Assembly (NCBI RefSeq): GCF_002995785.1
Contig: NZ_PVXO01000027.1
Span: forward strand, 42,179 to 106,178
Reading direction: 5' to 3'
Source of the DNA: Clostridium liquoris
GTDB lineage: Bacteria > Bacillota > Clostridia > Clostridiales > Clostridiaceae
DNA length: 64,000 nt
Part shown: piece by piece, positions 55,017 through 62,991 of the stretch
Position numbering within the stretch: position 1 is the first letter of the stretch
Layout: each line of letters begins with the position of its first letter
Translations under genes and position numbers: made by a program
The notes under the pieces: generated by a model
Database searches by the model: none
Told to the model about the DNA's origin: nothing
What the model saw: the letters and a program-made list of their open reading frames with translations, nothing else

Positions 55017-55218
55017 ACAGTTGACAGTGGACAATTGAAAATTGACAGTTAAGGAGGCTTTTCTTTCGCTTACACTACAGAAAAGCTTTGAATAAAATTT
55101 TATTAATTTTTAACTCTTACTTCTTAGTTCTTACTTCAAATACAAATTTCAATTTTTCGTAATGACAATGGAGAAAAATTATCCTTAACTGTTCACTGTC
55201 AATTGTCAATTGTCAACT
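55017..55218 (+). repeat. Composite period-7 element with an arm of another type inside
   Basis: Outer arms are ACAGTTG/ACAATTG type: left 55017-55051, right 55189-55218 (CTGTTCA, CTGTCAA, TTGTCAA, TTGTCAA, CT). The core has a GGCTTTTCT...AGAAAAGCT hairpin. Inside lies AACTCTTACTTCTTAGTTCTTACTT (55111-55135), the right arm of the 51.2/55.5-kb subfamily, suggesting nesting or recombination. Confidence 0.75.
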
Positions 55219-55311
55219 AAAAAAATTGGCCACAATTTTTTTATATTGAATAATAATCAAGCGCCATGGGAAAATAACAATAAAATAGAATTATAAAGGC
55301 AGGGAAGTTAA

Positions 55312-55446
55312 ATGAAATCATTTAAAGGAGATAAACATCAAAAGGCTGGAAAAAATGATGGGGTCAGACCAGAAGAAAGAAGACCTAAGAGCAGCAAAAA
55401 GAATCCGCCTAGCTATGAAAATTTTAAAGGAGAGCCTATGGAGTAG
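55312..55446 (+). CDS. 44-residue hydrophilic protein, unknown
   Basis: A short frame, ATG 55312 to TAG 55446, preceded by CAGGGAAG. The peptide is very polar (Lys, Arg, Glu, Pro, Ser-rich; RPEERRPKSSKKNPPSYENF) with no hydrophobic core, so it is probably disordered. The upstream gap has an AATAATC/TAAAATAG region that could hold a promoter. I do not recognise the family. The clean ribosome-binding site and isolated position between repeats support a real gene, though not strongly. Confidence 0.5.
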   Translation: MKSFKGDKHQKAGKNDGVRPEERRPKSSKKNPPSYENFKGEPME

Positions 55447-55487
55447 ACCGTGTATTTGACCACAATAAATTGCTAATTTGTTATTTG

Positions 55488-55618
55488 GGTAAGAACGAAC
55501 TAATAAGTAAGAAGTAAGAGTTTATGAAAAAATTTAGCAAAGCTTAATTTTCACCACAACTCTTACTTCTTATCTCTTACCTCTTACTTATTTATTATTT
55601 ATCATTTATTCTCTATCA
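55488..55618 (+). repeat. Two-armed period-7 element, sister of the 51.2-kb element
   Basis: Left arm TAAGAAC, GAACTAATAAG-, TAAGAAG, TAAGAGT; core AAATTTAGC-AAA-GCTTAATTTTC (stem decayed compared with the 51.2-kb copy); right arm ACTCTTA, CTTCTTA, TCTCTTA, CCTCTTA, then TTATTTA-type units (55589-55618). The final units overlap the last codons of the convergent transporter gene. Confidence 0.85.
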
Positions 55619-56486
55619 TGTTAGTTGGAATGTTGGCTATTTTTTTATTGGAAGCTTTTTCATTTGAAGAATTTTTACCATATACTATCCAATAAACTGT
55701 ACCAATAAATAATGCACCTCCTATAATATTGCCTAAGGTTACCCAAGTTAAATTATGTAATATGGTTCCCATATTTATTTTAGAAAGCTCTGAGTTGGAT
55801 AGTAGAGAAGCTTTTGCATAAATAGGATTATTTTTTGCTAATAATCCTACAAATAAAAAGTACATATTAGCAACGCTATGTTCAAAGCCTGAAACCACAA
55901 AAGTCATTATGGGGAACCAGATTATAGCTATTTTTCCCGCTACATCTTTAGCAGCATAAGATCCCCAAACTGCTAAGCAAACAATAATATTACATAATAT
56001 TCCACTGCAGAAGGCTTTTAAAGCAGTTAGAGTACTTTTTGCATAAGCAGTTTTAATGACAGTAGCACCTAATTTCCCAGAATTTAGTCCCATTGAACCA
56101 CTAAAGTACAATAATAGAACAACTATTAGCGCACCTATAAAATTAGAAAAATAAACTAGTATCCAATTCCTTAACATACTTTTTAGTTTTATTTTTTTAT
56201 CTAAAAATGCTGTGATCATTAGGCAATTCCCAGTAAATAATTCCGCACCACAGATAATAACTAATATTAATCCCACAGGGAATACCAAACCAGACACAAG
56301 TTTTGAAATAGAAAAGTTTGAAATGCTATGGGAAGCTACTGTAGAACAAAAACCACCCAGTGCAATAAATGCACCAGCTAAGATTCCTAGTAAAATTGTT
56401 TGAGTGGATGATAATTTTGATTTGCCAATGGCAGAATTAATTCCCGCCTGACAAAGTTCATTTGGGTTTAACATACTTTTTTCCAT
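55602..56486 (-). CDS. Formate/nitrite transporter family (FNT) channel
   Basis: A 294-residue FNT protein, homologous to FocA and NirC, which move formate, nitrite or related small anions as pentamers. Six membrane segments are visible; family blocks include GILAGAFIALGGF, GLVFPVGLILVIICGAELFTGNCL, SGILCNIIVCLAVW and VSGFEHSVANMYF, with the conserved pore histidine in FEHSVAN. Substrate cannot be read from sequence; no formate lyase adjoins. The start is 56486 with AAGGGGGTT upstream; a start seven codons earlier precedes that site. The last codons (TNMIENK) overlap a period-7 array. Confidence 0.9.
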   Translation of the reverse strand: MEKSMLNPNELCQAGINSAIGKSKLSSTQTILLGILAGAFIALGGFCSTVASHSISNFSISKLVSGLVFPVGLILVIICGAELFTGNCLMITAFLDKKIKLKSMLRNWILVYFSNFIGALIVVLLLYFSGSMGLNSGKLGATVIKTAYAKSTLTALKAFCSGILCNIIVCLAVWGSYAAKDVAGKIAIIWFPIMTFVVSGFEHSVANMYFLFVGLLAKNNPIYAKASLLSNSELSKINMGTILHNLTWVTLGNIIGGALFIGTVYWIVYGKNSSNEKASNKKIANIPTNMIENK

Positions 56487-56704
56487 TTTGAACCCCCTTA
56501 TGTACATTTTTATGACATTAATTAATTAAAAAGTCTATAATATAACACATCTTTTATATTATATTCAAATTTTTTATTTTTGTCAAAATTTTCAATAAAT
56601 TAATCTGTTACTTCGGTAAAGTAATACTACAAAAATAATTTTTATGATAAAATAAGGGGGACATATTGATAAAAATATTAATTTATTAAGGAGGTAACAT
56701 TATT

Positions 56705-57202
56705 ATGGTGGAAAAGTTTGAAGATAAATATCCAGAAATACATAATAGCTGCTTTGTAGCTGGCAGTGCAGATATTTTAGGGGATGTACATATAGGAGAA
56801 AACTCAAATGTATGGTTTGGCACTGTAATAAGAGGGGATACAAATAGAATAATCATAGGTAAAAATACTAATATTCAGGATAATTGCACTCTTCATGTGG
56901 ATGGCATAGCTCCGCTTAGTATTGGAGATAGCGTAACAGTTGGTCATGGAGTAATTTTACATGGCTGTAGCATTGGCAATTCTTCCTTAATTGGAATGGG
57001 TAGTATAGTATTGAACAATGCTAAAATAGGAGAATGTACTATAATTGGAGCTGGCAGTTTAATTACAGAGGGAAAAGAAATACCATCTGGAGTGTTATGT
57101 ATGGGCTCACCTGCAAAAATTATTAGGAAACTTAGGGAAGAAGAGATAGAAAAACTTAGGAGTAATGCAGAACATTATGTAGAACTTTCTAAAAAATATT
57201 AA
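56705..57202 (+). CDS. Gamma-class carbonic anhydrase-like protein
   Basis: A 165-residue left-handed beta-helix (hexapeptide repeat) protein. It has RGDTNRIIIGKNTNIQDNCTLHVDG and GHGVILHGCSIGNSSLIGMGSIVLNNA, with zinc-ligand histidines at 64, 81 and 86 and the Arg/Asp pair at 43-45. The family forms trimers; some members hydrate CO2, while others (YrdA/PaaY-like) have unclear activity. ATG 56705 follows AAGGAGG. It stands alone. Confidence 0.88.
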   Translation: MVEKFEDKYPEIHNSCFVAGSADILGDVHIGENSNVWFGTVIRGDTNRIIIGKNTNIQDNCTLHVDGIAPLSIGDSVTVGHGVILHGCSIGNSSLIGMGSIVLNNAKIGECTIIGAGSLITEGKEIPSGVLCMGSPAKIIRKLREEEIEKLRSNAEHYVELSKKY

Positions 57203-57268
57203 GTAACTGTTTATAAATAATAACTGTGGGTATAATTATAAAAAAATGATGTATTTAGAGGTGGAAAA

Positions 57269-57610
57269 ATGAATAAGGTTTTACTCATAGGCAGACTCAC
57301 AAAGGATTGTGAATTAAAACATGTGGGGGAAGAAGGCAACCCTCTATTAATTTTTACATTAGCAGTACAAAGACCATTTGTAAACAATAATGGAGAAAGA
57401 GAAGCTGATTTTGTACCAGTGGTTTACTGGAGAAAATCTGCAGAAACTATTGCCCCTTACTTAACAAAAGGAAAGCTTATAAGTATTTCTGGAAGAATCA
57501 ATATCAGGTCATACAACAATAGCAATGGGGATAGGAGATACATAACACAAGTAGTTGCTGAAGAAATACAATTTATAGATTACGCAAAAGCTAAAGATGA
57601 AGCTAATTAA
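57269..57610 (+). CDS. ssb: Short single-stranded DNA-binding protein without acidic tail
   Basis: A 113-residue Ssb consisting of the OB fold only: NKVLLIGRLTKDCELKHV, PLLIFTLAVQRPF, FVPVVYWRKSAETIAPYLTKGKLISISGRINIRSY, and RRYITQVVAEEIQFI. The flexible region and the acidic DDDIPF-like tip used to recruit repair and replication proteins are absent, as in the short Bacillus SsbB. It is thus probably a secondary Ssb, not the replication one. ATG 57269 follows AGAGGTGG. Confidence 0.9.
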   Translation: MNKVLLIGRLTKDCELKHVGEEGNPLLIFTLAVQRPFVNNNGEREADFVPVVYWRKSAETIAPYLTKGKLISISGRINIRSYNNSNGDRRYITQVVAEEIQFIDYAKAKDEAN

Positions 57611-57617
57611 AAGAAGT

Positions 57618-57662
57618 AAAAAACTGTAGTAAATTTTTACCCAAAATTTACTACAGTTTTTT
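57618..57662. terminator. Bidirectional terminator between ssb and degV
   Basis: AAAAAACTGTAGTAAATTTT pairs with AAAATTTACTACAGTTTTTT around TACCC. A long stem with A and T runs at both ends serves the convergent genes. Confidence 0.88.
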
Positions 57663-57673
57663 CATTTCAGAAT

Positions 57674-57717
57674 CTGTCCTCTATACCATATACCCTATGC
57701 TCTATATTCTATACTCC
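57674..57717. repeat. Solo period-7 array, CTATACC/CTATACT type
   Basis: Heptamers CTGTCCT, CTATACC, ATATACC, CTATGCT, CTATATT, CTATACT, followed by a CGAAAT...ATTTCG hairpin (57718-57743). A further heptamer type, joined at its first unit to the CTGTCCT type. Confidence 0.65.
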
Positions 57718-57752
57718 GAAATATTTGCTTTAAAAATTTCGAAGTAATTTTT

Positions 57753-58622
57753 TTAAGATCTTTCTTTCCCGAAAAAACATAATGATAACATTCCAGGACC
57801 TGTATGAGATCCTATAGCTGGCCCTACATAATTTATAATGACATCTTTAACTTTGAACTCTTCTGTTACTAATTCCTTTAAGAATAATGCATCTTCTATA
57901 CAATCGCCATGACTTATGCCTATGACTTGATTTTCTGGATTTATACAGTTCTCTTCAAAAAGTTTAATTAGTGTTCTTATAGCTTTTTTTCTTCCTCTTA
58001 TGTTATTGAAATTTATCAGCTCACCTTTTCTATTTATGCAAAGGATGGGCTTAATATCAAGTATAGATCCTATTGTAGCAGCGGTATAGGATAGCCTTCC
58101 GCCTCTTTTTAAATGCATTAAATCATCAACTATAAACCAATGATTTACGTTTAATTTGTTTTCTTCAACCCAATTTATAATTTCGCATTTAGAATACCCA
58201 TTAGACAGCATTTCAGCTGCTTTACATATTAAAATACCTTGCCCTATAGAGGCGCTCTTGCTATCAATTACTGTTATATCGGCATTGGGCATCTCTTCAA
58301 GTAATTGATCTCTAGCCATAGTAGCACAATTTATACAACCGCTTATAGCTGAAGACATTCCTATATATATAACTGATTTACCTTGCTTTGCATACTTTCT
58401 AAAGGTATCTTGAAACCTATAGATATTAATTTGAGATGTAGTAGGCATTTCTCCTTCCCTAACACTATTGTAAAACTTTTTGTAATCTAAGGATTTACCA
58501 AAGTCATCCACATAATCCCCATAACTTAAATGATAATTTAAGCCAAGAAAGGATATTTGATTTTTTTCAATAATTTCCAAAGGTAAATCACAGCTTGAAT
58601 CTGTTAATATTATAGTATCCAT
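57753..58622 (-). CDS. DegV family fatty-acid-binding protein
   Basis: A 289-residue DegV protein: IILTDSSCDLPLEIIEKNQISFLGLNYHL, PTTSQINIYRFQDTF, YIGMSSAISGCINCATMA, DSKSASIGQGILICKAAEML and the closing GPAIGSHTGPGMLSLCFFG. Members bind fatty acids (FakB-like) and present them to a fatty-acid kinase for phospholipid synthesis; the FakA partner is not in the window. The start at 58622 follows AAAGGAGAG. The closing GSHTGPG motif is intact. Confidence 0.9.
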   Translation of the reverse strand: MDTIILTDSSCDLPLEIIEKNQISFLGLNYHLSYGDYVDDFGKSLDYKKFYNSVREGEMPTTSQINIYRFQDTFRKYAKQGKSVIYIGMSSAISGCINCATMARDQLLEEMPNADITVIDSKSASIGQGILICKAAEMLSNGYSKCEIINWVEENKLNVNHWFIVDDLMHLKRGGRLSYTAATIGSILDIKPILCINRKGELINFNNIRGRKKAIRTLIKLFEENCINPENQVIGISHGDCIEDALFLKELVTEEFKVKDVIINYVGPAIGSHTGPGMLSLCFFGKERS

Positions 58623-58692
58623 TTTTTACTCTCCTTTATTAATGTAGTTATGCATAGGTATCGGAAGATTAAATGTTCTATTAAATTCATTA

Positions 58693-58720
58693 TAAAGTTT
58701 TTTTGGAAAAAATACGATAT
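58693..58720 (+). promoter_or_regulatory. Sigma-28-like promoter of flagellin 3
   Basis: TAAA (58693-58696), 16 nt, TACGATAT (58713-58720). One nt longer and one base weaker than the other sigma-28 sites here. Confidence 0.5.
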
Positions 58721-58783
58721 ATAAATGAGAAATTTAATATAAATATATGATTAAATAATAAAATTTATTATGGAGTGATTAAA

Positions 58784-59692
58784 ATGAGACTAAATAATAA
58801 CATATCCTCCCTTAATATATTTCGGGAGTATAATAAAAATCTAAAGCTTAACAGTAAGTCTTTATCCCGTATATCTTCAGGAGAAAAAATAATAAAAGCC
58901 AGTGATGGACCTAATGAAATGTCCCAAAGTGAAAGAATGAGAATTCAAATAAGAGGATTGCAAATGGCTCAAAGGAATGTTCAAGATGGTGTAAGCATGA
59001 TGCAGACAGCAGATGGAGCCTTAAGTTCCTTAAATTCTATTTTAGGCAGAGTTAGAGAGTTAGTGGTACAATCCGGTAGTGGAGCAAATAGCCCGGAAGA
59101 TCAGAAAGTAATAAAAGGTGAAATAAATCAAATGATAGATGGATATGAGGAAATTGCAAAGAACACAGAATTCAATGGAGTAAAATTGTTCGATTTAAAA
59201 AATGATAATGGCGAAGCTGTGGTTAAAAAATCCATGCAAATAGGAGCAAATTCAGGAGATTCTATGGATATAAAGCTATATGATTTATCTCCAGACAAGG
59301 TTGGAGCAACAATGATTGATAGCAATGATGAAAAGAAAATAGACAGTAAAAAAACACTTCAATATTTAAAGGACAATTTAGATATAAAAGATGCTGATTT
59401 TGTAGATAAAGCTTTAGAAATAGTAGACGCAGCATCAAATACTATAGTTGATGTAAGAAGCAAATATGGAGCTATTTCAAATAAATTTGAAAGTACTTTA
59501 GGAAATTTAGGGGATTTTGAAATTGCTACACAAAGATCCGAAAGTAGAATTAGAGATGTAGACATAGCGGAGGAAATGATAGAATTTACAAAAACAGGGA
59601 TACTAATAGAATCAGGCAATGCTATGATGGTACAATCAAACAAATTCCCTCAGGATGCACTTAGAATATTAGAAAACGTAAAAAGTAGATAA
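58784..59692 (+). CDS. Flagellin 3 (divergent)
   Basis: A 302-residue flagellin homolog. D1 helices are clear (SLSRISSGEKIIKASDGPNEMSQSERMRIQIRGLQMAQRNVQDGVSMMQTADGAL; ESRIRDVDIAEEMIEFTKTGILIESGNAMMVQSNKFPQDALRILENV). The usual DDAAGLS is replaced by DGPNEMS, and the C-terminal end is RILENVKSR. It is probably a minor filament subunit. ATG 58784 follows TGGAGTGA; no CsrA-like GGA hairpin was found, unlike flagellins 1 and 2. Own promoter and terminator. Confidence 0.92.
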   Translation: MRLNNNISSLNIFREYNKNLKLNSKSLSRISSGEKIIKASDGPNEMSQSERMRIQIRGLQMAQRNVQDGVSMMQTADGALSSLNSILGRVRELVVQSGSGANSPEDQKVIKGEINQMIDGYEEIAKNTEFNGVKLFDLKNDNGEAVVKKSMQIGANSGDSMDIKLYDLSPDKVGATMIDSNDEKKIDSKKTLQYLKDNLDIKDADFVDKALEIVDAASNTIVDVRSKYGAISNKFESTLGNLGDFEIATQRSESRIRDVDIAEEMIEFTKTGILIESGNAMMVQSNKFPQDALRILENVKSR

Positions 59693-59700
59693 AAAAATAA

Positions 59701-59748
59701 AAATAGAGGCGAATAAATTACTATATTCGCCTCTATTTTTATTTTTTT
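59701..59748 (+). terminator. Flagellin 3 terminator
   Basis: AAATAGAGGCGAATA and its exact complement form a 15-bp stem around AATTACTA, followed by a T-rich run. Very strong. Confidence 0.94.
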
Positions 59749-60042
59749 AAAGAGTAAGAAAAATGCTGTTATAAAATAAAGATATTTATCATAATATTCA
59801 TTGAAATTTCTTTACTAAATATTATAATATAATGTAAAATGTAGTTAACGGGTGCCATAATACCCTAAGTTGTCTATTTATAGAATCGGATAAATAAAGT
59901 ATATGTAAAATTTTAATTTGAATATAAAAGAAATTAAAATTTAATGTAGAAAACTAGAAGAAAATATTGTATAATAATTGTATTATTGGTAACACAATAT
60001 TATCTTAGAAACGGTGGTATTTATATCAATTAAGTAGAATTA
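59749..60042. other. Gene-free AT-rich leader of the flgB operon
   Basis: About 450 bp without a supported gene precede flgB. I see a small GGGTGCCATAATACCC dyad (59850-59865), which resembles no riboswitch I know, and no cyclic-di-GMP aptamer blocks. The promoter at 60043 is described separately. Confidence 0.45.
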
Positions 60043-60071
60043 TTGACATAATGTTATTCAATAAGAATAAT
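60043..60071 (+). promoter_or_regulatory. SigA promoter of flgB-flgC-fliEFG
   Basis: TTGACA, 17-nt spacer, AATAAT. Perfect -35 and ideal spacing, 130 nt before flgB. Use of the main sigma factor fits an early flagellar operon. Confidence 0.6.
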
Positions 60072-60145
60072 TTGGAGAAAAATAAAGAAAAAACCGTGTT
60101 TACCGTCTTGCTCAGTAAATAACCTATTTGATAAGTCAATATTTG

Positions 60146-60172
60146 ATTAGTATACTTAAAAGGTATACTAAT
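60146..60172 (+). promoter_or_regulatory. Leader dyad before flgB
   Basis: ATTAGTATAC (60146-60155), 7-nt loop, GTATACTAAT (60163-60172): a perfect 10-bp dyad 16 nt before the flgB ribosome-binding site. It could be an RNA hairpin or a protein operator; no T-run follows, so it is not a terminator. Confidence 0.5.
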
Positions 60173-60200
60173 GTAATTAATATAATTGGAGGATTGTGAA

Positions 60201-60602
60201 ATGAACAATGGAAATTCATCTATAGATAGTCAAGCGTATGATTTAATGAAGAAAGCCTTGGATGCTTCTTCAACTAGAAGTAGGGTAATATCAAATAATG
60301 TAGCCAATATAAATACAGCAAATTATAAAAGACATTATGTGACTTTTGAAGATACTTTAAAGGAAGCTTCTGATGATTTGAAGTTAAAGTCTACTAATGA
60401 AAGGCATATAACTGAAGAAAGTAAATATGGTGATATAGAAGTAAAACAGGATAAGTCCTCAAGTATGAGACAGGATGGCAATAATGTAGATATCGACTTA
60501 GAGAAGACTAACCAAGCAGCCAACACTTTAATGTACAATGCCCTTATTACTGAAGTCAATAATAGTCTTTCCTCAAAACGTTATGTAATAAACGGAAGAT
60601 AA
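60201..60602 (+). CDS. flgB: FlgB proximal rod protein
   Basis: A 133-residue FlgB: AYDLMKKALDASSTRSRVISNNVANINTANYKRHYVTFEDTLKEA and the C-terminal VDIDLEKTNQAANTLMYNALITEVNNSLSSKRYVI. It forms the rod of the basal body. ATG 60201 follows TTGGAGG; an upstream TTG is within that site. First gene of flgB-flgC-fliE-fliF-fliG. Confidence 0.96.
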   Translation: MNNGNSSIDSQAYDLMKKALDASSTRSRVISNNVANINTANYKRHYVTFEDTLKEASDDLKLKSTNERHITEESKYGDIEVKQDKSSSMRQDGNNVDIDLEKTNQAANTLMYNALITEVNNSLSSKRYVINGR

Positions 60603-60644
60603 CATTGATATCAAATTATAAATATGGAAATGGGGGATATTTAA

Positions 60645-61079
60645 TTGATAAAAGCATTTAATAATTTAAGAATAAGTGCCAGTGGTCTTTCTGCGGAAAG
60701 ATTGAGAATGGATACTATTGCTTCAAATATGAGCAATGTTTCAACAACAAGAGGGAAAAATGGTGAACCTTATAAAAGAAAAGTAGCTTTATTCCAAGAG
60801 AATTTAACACATGAATTAAATAAAGATACAGGTAAAGATGAAGAAAAGTTATTAGGAGTCAAGGCAGTTGGAGTGGTAGATGATAATTCGGAATTTAGAA
60901 GAGTATATGATCCATCGCATCCAGATGCAGATAAGGATGGGTATGTTTTAATGCCTAATGTTAACATATTAAATGAGATGGCAGATATGATTGCTTCAAC
61001 TCGTGCATATGAGGCAAATGTGGATGCAATGAATTCTGAAAAAAGTATGTTTATGAAAGCTTTAGAAATAGGAAGGTAG
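60645..61079 (+). CDS. flgC: FlgC proximal rod protein
   Basis: A 144-residue Flg[69 protein letters not shown] and the final [27 protein letters not shown]. Rod component, exported through the flagellar apparatus. The start is TTG 60645 with TGGGGGATA upstream; no ATG gives a full-length protein. Confidence 0.96.
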   Translation: MIKAFNNLRISASGLSAERLRMDTIASNMSNVSTTRGKNGEPYKRKVALFQENLTHELNKDTGKDEEKLLGVKAVGVVDDNSEFRRVYDPSHPDADKDGYVLMPNVNILNEMADMIASTRAYEANVDAMNSEKSMFMKALEIGR

Positions 61080-61089
61080 GGAATGTTAA

Positions 61090-61401
61090 ATGAAAATTAA
61101 TGAATTTACACCGGATACTAGGATATTTCAAAATATGAGTATTGGAAAAGAAGACAATAAAGTTAAAGAAGAAAATTCGGACAATGGCTTTTTTAGCACC
61201 TTAAAGGAAAAACTGGATGAAGTCAATGAAAAGCAAATAAAATCTGCCAATACCGCAGAATCTTTTATAAAAGGGGATGACGTTGATATACATAAGGTAA
61301 TGCTGGATTCTGAGGAGGCAAAAATGTCTTTAGAACTAGCGGTGCAGGTTAGGAATAAAATTGTAGAAGCATACCAGGAGTTGAATAGAATGCAGTTATA
61401 G
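61090..61401 (+). CDS. fliE: FliE hook-basal body protein
   Basis: A 103-residue FliE: FFSTLKEKLDEVNEKQIKSANTAESFIKGDDVDIHKVMLDSEEAKMSLELAVQVRNKIVEAYQELNRMQL. It joins the MS ring to the rod. ATG 61090 follows GGTAGGG, 10 nt after flgC. Confidence 0.95.
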   Translation: MKINEFTPDTRIFQNMSIGKEDNKVKEENSDNGFFSTLKEKLDEVNEKQIKSANTAESFIKGDDVDIHKVMLDSEEAKMSLELAVQVRNKIVEAYQELNRMQL

Positions 61402-61416
61402 TAAGGAGTGCTACGA

Positions 61417-62985
61417 ATGAACAAGCTATCCCAATGGACGAAAAATTTTAAGGAAAGATTAAATGGGTGGAGTAAAAAAAAGAAAATAGCCTATGGTGCT
61501 ATTATAATAGGTATTTTAGCGGCTTTAATATATTTAGGTATTTCACTAAATACTACAAAATATGGAGTACTATTTTCTAGTATGGACAATAATGATATGG
61601 GTGCTGTTTATAATAAGTTGAAGGAAAAGAAAGTAGATTGTAAGGTTGAAGGAAATTCAATATTAGTACCTGAGGATCAAGTAGATAGTTTAAGAGTAGA
61701 AGTATTATCAGAAGTACCTATAACTAATGGTAGTCAAGGGTTTGAACTTCTTGACAAAAGTAAATTTGGATCTACTGATGCCGAAATGAAAATCAATTAT
61801 CAAAGAGCATTACAAGGAGAATTAGAGAGAACCATAAAAAGTTTCCCAGAGGTTGAAAATGCAAGGGTACATCTGGTTATGCCGGAGGATAGTGTTTTTG
61901 TAAAGGATTCTACCCCAGCAACGGCATCGGTAACATTAAAATTAAAGCCATATAAAAAACTTACTGAAGATCAGGTAAAAGCTATGGTTGCTTTAGTATC
62001 TGGCAGCGTAAGAAATTTACCAAAAGAAAATGTAGAGATAAATGATACCAATGGAAGTCTTACAAAGGATTTATTTAATAAGGATAATTTAGACATGACT
62101 GGTGCTGCGGAAAAGCAGCAAGCATTAAAAACAGAATATGAAAAGAATTTAGAGAATAAGGCATTAAATATGCTAGAAGCAGTATATGGCAAGGATAAAG
62201 TAAAGGTTAAGGTAAATGCGGATTTAAATTTTGATGCTGTTGAAAAGGATAGTGTCACTTATGATCCAAAAAATACAGTAGTAAGTGAAAAAAATGTAAA
62301 GGATACTAATAAAGATGCTGGCAACTCTGCTAGTGGAAGTCCTGTAGATGATGCAATGGGAAATAAAATAGCTAAAAATCCTGATGGCAGTGTAACTACT
62401 CATGAGGAAGCTACAAAAAATTATGAAATATCAAAATCACAGGATAAAACAATTAAGGCACCAGGAGCTGTTGAAAGACTTACAGTTTCTGTAGTTTTAG
62501 ATGGAGCTTTAGATAATGCCACAAAAGCCTCTGTAAATAATACTGTTGCTTCAGCAGTAGGCTACAAGCAAAACAGAGGAGATACCATAAGCGTAGAAGG
62601 GATTCCCTTTGATACTACAGCCAAGGACAACATAAACAAGGACTTGGAGCAAATGAAAAATGAGGAAGCAGCACAAAAACGTAAGAAACTATATACAATT
62701 CTTGGAATAGTAGGAGGATTAGCTGTGGCTGCACTTGCTGCATACTTGATTATCAGAAAGAGAAGAGAAGATGAAGAAGAAGAAGAAGAGATTTTACCAA
62801 AGAATATAGATACAGTTATTGATGATAATACGCCAGTAGAAGATCAGACTAAATTCAAACCAATTGAATTGGATGTAGAAAATGAAAAAACCCATACGGA
62901 AAAAGAAATTAAAAAATATGCTACAGAAAAACCAGAACAAGTTGCGGAAGTAGTTAAATCATGGCTGGCAGAGGATGAGAGGTGA
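61417..62985 (+). CDS. fliF: FliF MS-ring protein
   Basis: A 522-residue FliF. Membrane segments at about 20-37 (IAYGAIIIGILAALIYLGI) and 430-450 (ILGIVGGLAVAALAAYLI) enclose the periplasm-facing ring domains (YGVLFSSMDNNDMGAVYNKLKEKKV; ERTIKSFPEVENARVHLVMPEDSVF). The C-terminal cytoplasmic tail (EKPEQVAEVVKSWLAEDE) is the FliG-binding segment. ATG 61417 follows AAGGAGTG. fliG starts 6 nt after the stop. Confidence 0.96.
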   Translation: MNKLSQWTKNFKERLNGWSKKKKIAYGAIIIGILAALIYLGISLNTTKYGVLFSSMDNNDMGAVYNKLKEKKVDCKVEGNSILVPEDQVDSLRVEVLSEVPITNGSQGFELLDKSKFGSTDAEMKINYQRALQGELERTIKSFPEVENARVHLVMPEDSVFVKDSTPATASVTLKLKPYKKLTEDQVKAMVALVSGSVRNLPKENVEINDTNGSLTKDLFNKDNLDMTGAAEKQQALKTEYEKNLENKALNMLEAVYGKDKVKVKVNADLNFDAVEKDSVTYDPKNTVVSEKNVKDTNKDAGNSASGSPVDDAMGNKIAKNPDGSVTTHEEATKNYEISKSQDKTIKAPGAVERLTVSVVLDGALDNATKASVNNTVASAVGYKQNRGDTISVEGIPFDTTAKDNINKDLEQMKNEEAAQKRKKLYTILGIVGGLAVAALAAYLIIRKRREDEEEEEEILPKNIDTVIDDNTPVEDQTKFKPIELDVENEKTHTEKEIKKYATEKPEQVAEVVKSWLAEDER

Positions 62986-62991
62986 TAGTAT

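Noticed and set aside
59749..60200. A cyclic-di-GMP riboswitch before flgB, as known in some clostridia
   Set aside because: The conserved aptamer blocks of either class are not found; only small unrelated dyads are seen.
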